In this document: positions 4,830-11,859 of the stretch, piece by piece | How the letters are laid out: each line of letters opens with the position of its first letter | Numbering within the stretch: position 1 is the first letter of the stretch | Assembly: GCA_035525365.1 (NCBI GenBank) | Contig: DATLEK010000051.1 | Location: 1 to 14,941, forward strand | Length of the DNA stretch: 14,941 bases | Direction of reading: 5' to 3' | From: GCA-2861595 sp035525365 | Lineage (GTDB): Bacteria > Actinomycetota > Acidimicrobiia > Acidimicrobiales > GCA-2861595 | The notes under the pieces: model-generated | Database searches by the model: none | Told to the model about the DNA's origin: nothing | What the model saw: only the letters and a program-made list of their open reading frames with translations | Program-made: the position numbers and the translations under genes

Positions 4830-7007
4830 TCAGTTAGCAGGCGAGGGGGCCGCCGACGTGACTGGCGTCGCCGCGACGACAGAGGAAGCGGCCACCACAC
4901 CTCGGAACAGCCGATCAGCGGCCAGGCGGGCCGCCTCGGCCGTGGCCGGTTCGGTCACCACGTCGGCGAGCTGGCGGAGGAGGTCGATGAGCTGCTTCAC
5001 GTTGCGGACGAAGTCGCCGCCGGACATCTCCTCGCCGGCCAGCACCTCCTCCAGCTCGTCCTCGGCCGCCCAGGCGTAGGCGGCAGCCAGGAATCCGGGG
5101 TCCGGTGGGCGGGTGGCCGGCAGTGCCGCCTCTTCCTCGGCCCGGATGAGCCGCTGGGAGATCTCCTCGATGGCCAGCCAGCGGCGGCGCACCTCTGCCG
5201 AGGGGAATCGTGGGGCGGGCACGGCACCGGGCTTGCGCTGCTCGAAGGTGAAGACCGAGGCGAGGCCGGCCAGTTCGGCCGGGTCCAGCCCGTCGAGCAG
5301 ACCCGCCCCCACGCACTCCGCCACCAGCAGGTCGCACTCGTGGTAGATCCGCACCAGGCGCTCGCCCGCTCCCGTCAGGGACCAAGCCTCGACGTAGCCC
5401 CACACCTGGAGCAGTCGTAAAACGCGGTCGAACTGACGGGCCAGGGACTCAGCCCTTCCTTTGATCCGGTGCTCGAGCCGATCGACGTCACGACGGGCTC
5501 GCCGCTCGCGGGTGGCATCCTCGCCGGCAGCTGCCAGTGCCTTGTCGGCCCGCTCCAGCTGGGTCTCCATCCGCACGACCTCGGCGTCGGTCCGGTACTG
5601 CGCGAAGGACAGGTTGAGCAGGTGGCGGGCCGAATCCGGTGCGTACCTGCGCACCAGGTTGGCGGCCATGTTGTAGGTGGGGCGGAACGACGAGGAGAGG
5701 GCATAGGTACGGGTGGAAGCCAGCCCCGCCACCTGCTCGAAGGGGACGAAGGGGGACCACAGCACCACGGCGAACCCCTGCTCGTCGAGGCCCCGTCGGC
5801 CGGCCCGCCCTGTGAGCTGGGTGTACTCACCCGGCGTCAGGGGCTCGTGGCTCTCCCCGTTGTACTTGGAGAGCTTCTCGATGGCGACCGAACGGGCAGG
5901 CATGTTGATCCCCAGCGAGAGGGTTTCGGTGGCGAAGACGACCTTGACCAGGGCCGCCGAGAAGCAGGATTCGACGGCCTCCTTGAACGGCGGTACCAGC
6001 CCGGCGTGGTGGGCAGCGAAACCGGCCTCCAGACCCGACAGCCAGGCTCCGTAGCCCAGGACCGCCAGGTCCCGGTCGGTCAGGGGCTCTACCTTGGCCT
6101 GGACGATGGCCCGGATCCGTCGCCGCTCTTCGGCCGTGGTCAGGCGCAGGCCGCGCTGGACGCACTGGCGCACGGCGTCGTCGCACGCGGCCCGGCTGAA
6201 GATGAAGTAGATGGCCGGGAGCATCGACCGCTCCGAGAGGATCTCGACGACCTCCGCCCGGCGGGGCGTGTAGAGCCGCCCTCCTGGGGAGCGTCCCCGG
6301 TGGTCCCGCCGGCGCAGGTTCCGGCTGTCGAGGGCAGTCGCCTCGGGATTGGGACGGCCGTCCACGAAGGTGGGAAGGAGGTGGGCCTGTTGGGCACTGC
6401 GGTCGCCGACCATGTACAGGTTGGCCAGGTCCACCGGGCGGCGCTCCTCGATGACGGCCCGGGTGCTGCCCCGGACCGTCTGGACCCAGGCAGCGAACTC
6501 CTCGGCGTTGGAAACGGTGGCCGAGAGGCAGACCAGGTCGACCTCCAGGGGAAGGTGGACGATCACCTCCTCCCATACCGCGCCCCGGTACGGGTTCTGC
6601 AGGTAATGGACCTCATCGAGCACCACATACCGCAGCCCCTCCAGTGCCTCGGCGCCGGCGTAGATCATGTTGCGGAGCACCTCGGTGGTCATGACCACCA
6701 CAGGGGCGTTCCCGTTGATGGCGTTGTCGCCGGTCAGCAATCCCACCCGTCCGGGCCCGTAGGCCCGCGCCAGGTCGCCGAACTTCTGGTTGGACAGAGC
6801 CTTCAGTGGCGTGGTGTAGAAGGCCTTCTGCCCTGCGTCCACCGCCTTGGCGATGGCGTACTCGGCCACCACCGTCTTGCCCGACCCGGTAGGCGCGGCC
6901 ACCAGGACCGATCGACCCTCGTCAAGAGCCTCGAAGGCGGCGAGCTGGAACGGGTCCGGCTCGAAGCCCAGCGAGGCGAGGAAGTGGTCCCTGATTGCCG
7001 GTGTCAC
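4830..7007 (-). CDS. helY: Ski2/Mtr4-like DEVH-box helicase HelY
   Basis: A 725-residue superfamily 2 ATPase. Walker A is APTGSGKT (38-45), the motif II box is DEVH (131-134), motif III is SAT (162-164), and motif VI is QLTGRAGRRG (397-406). The FATETLSLGINMP segment (about 358-370) is typical of the Ski2 group. The C-terminal part (about 540-690) fits a DSHCT-like helical domain. The role is probably RNA (or RNA/DNA) unwinding in the cytoplasm; the bacterial function is poorly defined. The GTG at 7007 overlaps the tatC TGA as GTGA, giving translational coupling. Mycobacterial HelY is about 900 residues, so this copy is shorter, mainly after the helicase core. An upstream extension of the open frame to 7553 only shadows tatC. 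Confidence 0.92.
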   Translation of the reverse strand: MTPAIRDHFLASLGFEPDPFQLAAFEALDEGRSVLVAAPTGSGKTVVAEYAIAKAVDAGQKAFYTTPLKALSNQKFGDLARAYGPGRVGLLTGDNAINGNAPVVVMTTEVLRNMIYAGAEALEGLRYVVLDEVHYLQNPYRGAVWEEVIVHLPLEVDLVCLSATVSNAEEFAAWVQTVRGSTRAVIEERRPVDLANLYMVGDRSAQQAHLLPTFVDGRPNPEATALDSRNLRRRDHRGRSPGGRLYTPRRAEVVEILSERSMLPAIYFIFSRAACDDAVRQCVQRGLRLTTAEERRRIRAIVQAKVEPLTDRDLAVLGYGAWLSGLEAGFAAHHAGLVPPFKEAVESCFSAALVKVVFATETLSLGINMPARSVAIEKLSKYNGESHEPLTPGEYTQLTGRAGRRGLDEQGFAVVLWSPFVPFEQVAGLASTRTYALSSSFRPTYNMAANLVRRYAPDSARHLLNLSFAQYRTDAEVVRMETQLERADKALAAAGEDATRERRARRDVDRLEHRIKGRAESLARQFDRVLRLLQVWGYVEAWSLTGAGERLVRIYHECDLLVAECVGAGLLDGLDPAELAGLASVFTFEQRKPGAVPAPRFPSAEVRRRWLAIEEISQRLIRAEEEAALPATRPPDPGFLAAAYAWAAEDELEEVLAGEEMSGGDFVRNVKQLIDLLRQLADVVTEPATAEAARLAADRLFRGVVAASSVVAATPVTSAAPSPAN

Positions 7008-7711
7008 CGGCGCAGGAGCTTGCCCACAAGGATCGACAGCTCGTAGAAGATGTACATCGGGCCGGCCATGAACAGCAGGGTGTAGGGGTCCTGGCTCGGA
7101 GTGATCACGGCGGCGACCACCACGATCACGACCCCGGCAGGACGTCGCCAGCTGGCCAGGCGCCTGCTGGTGAGGACGCGCGCCAGTTGCAGGAACACCA
7201 ACAGCACCGGGAACTGGAAGGCCACGCCGAAGCTGATGGTGACGAGTATGACCAGGCGCAGGTACTTGGCCGGGCTGAAGATCGTGTCGATGTTCGGTCC
7301 GCCCACGCTGACGAGGAACTCGAGGGCCTGGGGAAAGGTGAGCTTGGCCAGGGTGGCGCCGAGGAGGAAGAGCAGCACCGACGACACCACGAAGGGCACC
7401 GCGTACCGCTTCTCCTTGGGGTTGAGGCCCGGAGTGATGAAGCGCCAGAGCTGGTAGAGAACGACCGGCGAGGCGAAGAAGAAGCCTGTCCAGGTGGCCA
7501 CCTTCAACCGCGTGGCGAAGCCCTCCAACGGATCGGTGATGAACAGCGTGCACGGCCCCGGACTCCGGTTGGGGAGATCGCAGTAGGGCTCGATCAGAAA
7601 GTCGAGGATGCGGTTGTACAGGGCGAAGGCGATGACGCCGCCGACGACTACGGCGGCCAGCGATACCACGATGCGGTGGCGGAGCTCGGTGAGGTGCTCC
7701 ATCAACGTCAT
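7004..7711 (-). CDS. tatC: Sec-independent protein translocase TatC
   Basis: A 235-residue inner-membrane protein that recognises twin-arginine signal peptides. The conserved N-terminal MEHLTELRHR (4-13) precedes the first membrane segment. Further segments are visible at about 72-94, 104-124, 152-176, 192-205 and 209-228, consistent with six. FGVAFQFPVLL (161-171) is the conserved periplasmic/TM4 motif and has Gln (Q166) where E. coli has Glu170. The ending TPSQDP...PMYIFYELSI is typical. It lies 58 bp after tatA and overlaps helY by four bases. The ATG at 7711 gives the usual length, but the frame is open for 36 codons upstream without ATG, GTG or TTG (see findings). Confidence 0.95.
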   Translation of the reverse strand: MTLMEHLTELRHRIVVSLAAVVVGGVIAFALYNRILDFLIEPYCDLPNRSPGPCTLFITDPLEGFATRLKVATWTGFFFASPVVLYQLWRFITPGLNPKEKRYAVPFVVSSVLLFLLGATLAKLTFPQALEFLVSVGGPNIDTIFSPAKYLRLVILVTISFGVAFQFPVLLVFLQLARVLTSRRLASWRRPAGVVIVVVAAVITPSQDPYTLLFMAGPMYIFYELSILVGKLLRR

Positions 7712-7769
7712 CCCCGTAGCCGGCGCCGCCAGGTCCTTGCGCCTCTTCTGTCGAACGGCGATGACAGCC

Positions 7770-8018
7770 TCAGCCTTCGTGCCGGTCAGCCTGCGCTTCT
7801 TCGGTGGGCGCAGGTTCGTCCGTCACGGGAGTGGGATAGACCGGCGGCGAGTCGGAGAAGGCCTCGCGCACCTCCGACTGAAGCCCCGTCGTCGCCCGTC
7901 GCAGGTCGCTCATCGCCTTTCCGACACTTCGGGCTGCCTCGGGTAGCCGGGCCGGGCCCAGCACGATCAGGGCCACGACGAGTACCACGAGTATCTCCGC
8001 CGGCCCGATGCTTCCCAC
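7770..8018 (-). CDS. tatA: Twin-arginine translocase subunit TatA/TatB family
   Basis: An 82-residue protein with a short N-terminal membrane helix (about 7-20, PAEILVVLVVALIV), the family hinge LGPARLPEAAR (20-30), an amphipathic helix (about 26-50, SVGKAMSDLRRATTGLQSEV) and an acidic, Pro-rich tail. It should form the translocation oligomer with TatC. The GP at the hinge and the PARLPE wording lean toward TatB, but the adjacent tatC and lack of a second copy here leave the subtype open. The GTG at 8018 is the only sensible start. It has no SD, but TAGACT lies six bases upstream, suggesting a leaderless mRNA. Confidence 0.9.
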   Translation of the reverse strand: MGSIGPAEILVVLVVALIVLGPARLPEAARSVGKAMSDLRRATTGLQSEVREAFSDSPPVYPTPVTDEPAPTEEAQADRHEG

Positions 8019-8024
8019 GACAGA

Positions 8025-8030
8025 AGTCTA
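8025..8030 (-). promoter_or_regulatory. Candidate -10 element of tatA (leaderless)
   Basis: TAGACT fits TAnnnT and is six bases from the GTG start of tatA. No good -35 is seen; the hairpin at 8045-8068 occupies that position. Confidence 0.4.
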
Positions 8031-8044
8031 CGTTGGCGACCGCC

Positions 8045-8068
8045 CCGCTGGATCGCTGCGATCAGCGG
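8045..8068. terminator. Bulged 10-bp hairpin between zinc-ribbon gene and tatA
   Basis: CCGCTG-g-ATCG pairs with CGAT-CAGCGG around a 3-nt loop (CTG on the plus strand), giving 10 pairs with a single bulged G. It lies in the 69-bp gap 3' of the zinc-ribbon gene and 5' of tatA. No U-tract follows, which is common for actinobacterial terminators. Equally it could be an operator or an RNA processing site. Confidence 0.45.
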
Positions 8069-8087
8069 AGGAGGTGCCCACCGACCG

Positions 8088-8441
8088 TCATTCGCCGGAG
8101 CGGCTCCCCAGCAGCTCGGAGCGGGCGCGGGTGAGCTCCGCCATGAAGCCACCCTGCTCCAGGTCGAAGTGGAAGGCCAGCAGGTCGTCATGGCAGATCG
8201 GCGGGCCGTTGTGGGATTCGTCCAACTCCGCCGGCATGTGCCAGAAGGCGACCGTCACCCCTGAGGCCACCAGAACGTCGATGACCCGGGGCTGTGCCGC
8301 TTTGCTCACCGATCGCCCGCAGAGCGGGCACCCGAAGACGTACGAACCCCGGCTGTCGTTCGAGCAGACGACGACCCGGACCTGGCTGACGGTCAGCTCC
8401 ACGTCGCCGCACTCGGGACAGCTGGCACGAATGGTGGTCAT
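8088..8441 (-). CDS. Small zinc-ribbon protein of unknown function
   Basis: A 117-residue hypothetical protein. CPECG (8-12) and CPLCG (38-42) form a clear four-Cys zinc ribbon, with an extra C26 between. The remainder (about 52-117) contains a PAELDE-GPPICHDDLLAFH segment that I associate with uncharacterised actinobacterial proteins, but no known domain. There is no signal peptide or membrane segment, so it is cytoplasmic. The ATG at 8441 is chosen because it begins just before the first CxxC; a GAGAGG lies about 13 bases upstream, which is distant for an SD. It diverges from the histidine kinase gene and precedes tatA on the same strand. Confidence 0.75.
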   Translation of the reverse strand: MTTIRASCPECGDVELTVSQVRVVVCSNDSRGSYVFGCPLCGRSVSKAAQPRVIDVLVASGVTVAFWHMPAELDESHNGPPICHDDLLAFHFDLEQGGFMAELTRARSELLGSRSGE

Positions 8442-8528
8442 CACTGCGGGTCTACCTCTCTCCGCTATCCGTCGTCCGTCGTCCGTCGGTCGGTCCTCGT
8501 TTACTATCGGCTCCGGTACGCCCGGAAC
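8442..8528. promoter_or_regulatory. Divergent promoter region with TCCGTCG repeats
   Basis: This 87-bp region separates the zinc-ribbon gene (minus) from the histidine kinase gene (plus). It contains TCCGTCG three times in tandem (8468-8488), followed by GTCGGTC. On the plus strand TACTAT (8502-8507) is a plausible -10 for the kinase gene. On the minus strand TAGACC lies seven bases before the zinc-ribbon ATG. Both promoters must fit here, so the repeat is well placed to affect both. Confidence 0.5.
8468..8488. repeat. Three tandem copies of TCCGTCG
   Basis: An exact 7-bp unit occurs three times head to tail in the divergent promoter region, directly upstream of the candidate -10 of the kinase gene. 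It could be a binding site array or a slippage-prone repeat that alters promoter spacing. Confidence 0.8.
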
Positions 8529-10508
8529 TTGAGCAGCAGGCCGGCGCCACCGCTTACGCTTCTCAAGCCCCCACCATGGAGGGTCGATATCGCCTCGGTA
8601 CCCGATCACCACCTCGATCACCTTCAGCCGGTGCTCCGGGGCCTGGCCGCTGGCGCCGATCCGGCACAGCTGCTGCACGACATCCTGGCCGGGGCGATGG
8701 CCGCCACCAAGGCCAGCGAGGGCGGGGTCCTCCGGCTCATGGGGCGGACCGCGACGCCGGTGATGACCAGTGGTGATCTCTCCCGGTCAGCGGCGGAGGC
8801 CGGCCAAGCCGCCGTTGATTCCGGCCGTCTGGTCCGACGTCGGGACCCCGGGAGTGCGGCGACGACAGCGGCCGAACCACTCAGGGCCGGGGGCCGCATA
8901 ATTGGAGCTCTTGTGGTTGGAGGCACGATGCAACGCCTCGATCCTGCCGCCCTGCCCCTCTATGGAGCAGCCGCTTCCCTCGTGCTCAGTCGTCAGGTGG
9001 CGGGTACCCCGGAGACACTGCCCCAACTGCTCGACACCTTGTCCGGCATCTCGTCCGACCTCGACACCCAGAAGATGCTGGGCCGGATCTTCGACGCCGC
9101 CCAAACCCTGTTCGGAACAGCCTCCGGGTTCTGCGCCCTCTTCGATCACGACAAGGTACGCGTCGCCCACTACCGGGGCATCGCTCAGGAGCGGATGGTC
9201 GTCGTGGCCCGGCAGCCGGAGTTCAAGGCACTCGTCAAGTCCACGGCGGTGCGGATCGATCCTCCGAGCCATCCGGTTGTCGCACAGCTCACCCGCCTGA
9301 GCGAGGTCGGCGTCACCCTGCCCCTCGAGGTCGAGGGGCGGCCCCTGGGGCAGCTCGTTCTGCTGATGGCGGCCACACCGGACGCTGAGCAACGGGCCCT
9401 TCTCGTCAGCTTCTCCCAGCACGTCGCCCGCTGCCTTCGTTCGGCGGAGTTGTTCCGCTCGCTCAGCGACCAGCAGGAGCAGGTGACGGCAATGGTCCAC
9501 TCGATGGCCAGCCCGGTGGTGGTCGTCGACGAAGAGGGTCAGGTGACGAACATGAACGGTGCCGCAGCGGAAGCGTTCCGCGTGGCCGAGAGCTTCGAGC
9601 AGAACCGCCCCGTCGTGGGGCGACTCGGTCACAAGACGCTCGAGCAGATGTTGATCAGCGGGGACGACCACACAACGGAGGTTGTCCTCGGGGGGGAGGA
9701 GCCGCGGGTCTACCGGGCAACGGTCCGTCGCATCCGAACCGGCAGTGGCCGTTTCATGGGGAGGATCCTCGTTTTGGACGACCTCACCGGTGAGCGGGAG
9801 ATCACAACCCTGAAATCGGATTTCGTCGCCGTGATCGGCCACGAGCTGCGGACACCGCTGACGGTGATGAAGGGCTACCTGCACACCCTCATCCGCCGCA
9901 GCGAGACCTTGACCGGCGAGAGGCGGGAGCAGGTGCTGGCCGCGCTCAAGGCCAACGTGACACGACTGGAGCGACTGATCGAGGACCTGCTCTTCATGTC
10001 CGCCATCGAGGAGCGGCGGTACCACCTCGATCTTGCGCTGCACGACCTCAGCGCCATTCTCGATGCCCGGGCAAGCGACCGCGTCATCGTGCGCAGGCCA
10101 CGTTGGCCCATCAAGCTCGAGCTCGACCAGGCGAAGCTCGATCAGGTGCTCCACCACCTGATCGACAACGCCCTCAAGTACTCAGAGGGGCAGGTCATCC
10201 TCGAGCTGGCCGAGAGGCAGGATGGCTACGAGATCGCCGTGACCGACTCAGGGCCCGGGATCTTCTCCGGCGACATCCCTCAGCTCTTCGAGCGGTTCCG
10301 GCAGCTGGACAACAGCTCCACCCGGACCCATGGGGGCGTCGGGATCGGCCTCTACATCTCCCGCCGGGTTGTGGAGGCCATGGGTGGGCGGATCTGGTGC
10401 GAGAGTCGCCTCGGCGTCGGTAGCCGGTTCGCCTTCATCCTCCCGAACACGGCCACCACCGCGGCCTCGCCGGCTCGCCCCGGCAGCCTCGACACCACCC
10501 CCCCGTAA
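8529..10508 (+). CDS. Cytoplasmic GAF-GAF-PAS sensor histidine kinase
   Basis: A 659-residue kinase with no membrane segment. Two GAF-like regions (about 30-155 and 162-304) precede a PAS domain (about 316-418). The HisKA domain holds FVAVIGHELRTPLT with the phosphoacceptor H438. The ATPase domain has the N box LHHLIDNALKYSEG (N547), G1 DSGPG (573-577), an F box near LFERF (586-590) and G2 GGVGIGL (602-608). All catalytic boxes are intact. The signal is unknown; GAF and PAS domains suggest a small ligand, redox or energy cue inside the cell. No response regulator lies in the window, so it is an orphan. The TTG start at 8529 is the most upstream and uncertain: it lacks an SD, and the first 25 residues look unconserved. 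A phosphodiesterase gene follows after 10 bp. Confidence 0.9.
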   Translation: MSSRPAPPLTLLKPPPWRVDIASVPDHHLDHLQPVLRGLAAGADPAQLLHDILAGAMAATKASEGGVLRLMGRTATPVMTSGDLSRSAAEAGQAAVDSGRLVRRRDPGSAATTAAEPLRAGGRIIGALVVGGTMQRLDPAALPLYGAAASLVLSRQVAGTPETLPQLLDTLSGISSDLDTQKMLGRIFDAAQTLFGTASGFCALFDHDKVRVAHYRGIAQERMVVVARQPEFKALVKSTAVRIDPPSHPVVAQLTRLSEVGVTLPLEVEGRPLGQLVLLMAATPDAEQRALLVSFSQHVARCLRSAELFRSLSDQQEQVTAMVHSMASPVVVVDEEGQVTNMNGAAAEAFRVAESFEQNRPVVGRLGHKTLEQMLISGDDHTTEVVLGGEEPRVYRATVRRIRTGSGRFMGRILVLDDLTGEREITTLKSDFVAVIGHELRTPLTVMKGYLHTLIRRSETLTGERREQVLAALKANVTRLERLIEDLLFMSAIEERRYHLDLALHDLSAILDARASDRVIVRRPRWPIKLELDQAKLDQVLHHLIDNALKYSEGQVILELAERQDGYEIAVTDSGPGIFSGDIPQLFERFRQLDNSSTRTHGGVGIGLYISRRVVEAMGGRIWCESRLGVGSRFAFILPNTATTAASPARPGSLDTTPP

Positions 10509-10518
10509 CGTCAACGGG

Positions 10519-11232
10519 GTGGACGCCCTCCTCCACCCTCCGATCAGCTTCGCCCACCGCGGGGCGCGCTCCCGCCGGCCCGAGAACACGCTCGACGCCT
10601 TCCGCCTTGCCCTTGAGCTGGGAGCGGCGGGACTGGAAAGCGACGCCTGGCTCACCGCCGACGGAGTGGTCGTTCTCGACCACGACGGCCTGGTGAAGCG
10701 GGGCCGACCAGGATTTCGCCGGGAGGCGATCAGGACACTGCCCCGCAGCCTCCTGCCTCCGCACATCCCGTCGCTGGAAGATCTGTACGACACCTGTGGA
10801 ACCTCGTTCGAGCTGTCCCTGGACATCAAGGACCCGGACGCGGCCGGTGCCGTGGTCGACATCGCCAGGCAGCACGACCAGGCCCTGTCCCGCCTGTGGC
10901 TGTGCTCCCCCCGTTGGGAGCAGGCCGCGGAATGGCGGGATCTGTCCGAGGAGATCCGCCTGGTGGACTCAACCCGTCTGCGAAAGATGAAGGAGGGCCC
11001 AGAACGCCGTGCCGCCACCCTCGCCGACAAGGGAATCGACGCCGTCAACCTCCACCACAGCGACTGGACCGGCGGGCTGACCACCCTGTTCCATCGCTTC
11101 GAGCGCCTCACCCTGGCCTGGGACGCTCAACACGAGCGGGTCCTGGTGGCCCTCCTGGCCATGGGGATCGACGCCGTCTACTCCGACCATGTGGAGACGA
11201 TGGTCGAGGTGCTGGACGCCTTCCTACGCTGA
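10519..11232 (+). CDS. Glycerophosphodiester phosphodiesterase (GDPD family)
   Basis: A 237-residue TIM-barrel enzyme expected to hydrolyse glycerophosphodiesters to glycerol-3-phosphate and an alcohol. The family signature is complete: HRG (13-15), PENT with E22 and N23, E40-x-D42 (LESDAW), and HD (55-56) in VVLDHDG. It ends with the usual GIDAVYSDHVE segment. There is no signal peptide, so it is cytoplasmic. The GTG at 10519 is chosen because HRG lies at the usual distance; the SD is weak. It lies 10 bp behind the histidine kinase stop and is probably co-transcribed. Its stop is only 3 bp from the lepB stop on the other strand. Confidence 0.92.
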   Translation: MDALLHPPISFAHRGARSRRPENTLDAFRLALELGAAGLESDAWLTADGVVVLDHDGLVKRGRPGFRREAIRTLPRSLLPPHIPSLEDLYDTCGTSFELSLDIKDPDAAGAVVDIARQHDQALSRLWLCSPRWEQAAEWRDLSEEIRLVDSTRLRKMKEGPERRAATLADKGIDAVNLHHSDWTGGLTTLFHRFERLTLAWDAQHERVLVALLAMGIDAVYSDHVETMVEVLDAFLR

Positions 11233-11235
11233 GGT

Positions 11236-11859
11236 CTAGAGCAGCCCCAACGCGTTGAGGGGCCACACCCGCACGAAGGCCCGGCCGACCACGCTGGAGC
11301 TCGGAATGCTGCCGAACACCCTGCTGTCGCTGGAGTTCGGCCGATTGTCACCCATCACCCATATGTGGTCCTCGGGGATCTTCTCCGGCCCGAAAGTGCT
11401 CGTCGTCGATGCCGCCGGGAGGTACGGCTCGGGCAGCGCCTTCCCGTTGACGAAGAGGTGCCCGTCCCTGCCCTCCACCGTCTCGCCGGGAAGCCCCACG
11501 ACCCGCTTGATGAGGTCCCGGATCACTCCGGCCTCGTTGGGCGGCCGCTCGAACACCACGAGGTCGCCCCGGTTGACATCGTGCAGTCGGTAGCTCAACT
11601 TGTTCACCAGGACCCGGTCCTGCTTCTCCAGGGTGGGGAGCATCGACTCCGACGGGATGTAGAAGGCCTGGAACAGAAATGTCTTGATGACCAGCGCAGC
11701 CAGCAGAGCCCCGCCGATGATGAGAACCCACTCCACCACCGTCCTGGTGGGGCTGGACCTACCGGGCGGTTCCTCCGGCGCGCGCTCCCCAGGCGGGCGA
11801 TCTTCGATCCCCGGAGTGATGTCGTAGGGCGAGCGGCTGGTGGAAGCGGAGGTTGTCAC
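11236..11859 (-). CDS. lepB: Signal peptidase I
   Basis: A 207-residue membrane serine protease that removes signal peptides from Sec and Tat exports. A cytosolic Pro/Glu/Arg-rich tail (1-40) precedes one membrane helix (about 42-62). Catalytic S72 lies in IPSESMLPT, the general base K118 in IKRVVGLPGE, and the family box GDNRPNSSDSR spans 170-180. All catalytic boxes are intact. The GTG at 11859 overlaps the DUF3866 stop as GTGA, so it is translationally coupled to that gene. With tatA/tatC elsewhere in the window it completes an export theme. It converges on the GDPD gene with 3 bp between stops, leaving no room for a separate terminator. Confidence 0.95.
   Translation of the reverse strand: MTTSASTSRSPYDITPGIEDRPPGERAPEEPPGRSSPTRTVVEWVLIIGGALLAALVIKTFLFQAFYIPSESMLPTLEKQDRVLVNKLSYRLHDVNRGDLVVFERPPNEAGVIRDLIKRVVGLPGETVEGRDGHLFVNGKALPEPYLPAASTTSTFGPEKIPEDHIWVMGDNRPNSSDSRVFGSIPSSSVVGRAFVRVWPLNALGLL

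Noticed and set aside
5469..7046. A 525-codon plus-strand open frame across helY
   Set aside because: It is antisense to all helicase motifs and has low-complexity composition typical of a shadow frame.
7008..7553. N-terminal extension of helY by about 182 codons
   Set aside because: It lies wholly inside tatC in another frame. The GTG at 7007 with the GTGA overlap gives a normal helicase N-terminus.
8787..10157. A 456-codon minus-strand open frame across the histidine kinase
   Set aside because: It is antisense to a kinase with complete H, N, G1 and G2 boxes; it has no domain of its own.
10330..10518. Upstream extension of the GDPD gene
   Set aside because: It overlaps the conserved G2 region of the histidine kinase in another frame. 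The GDPD fold begins just after the GTG at 10519.
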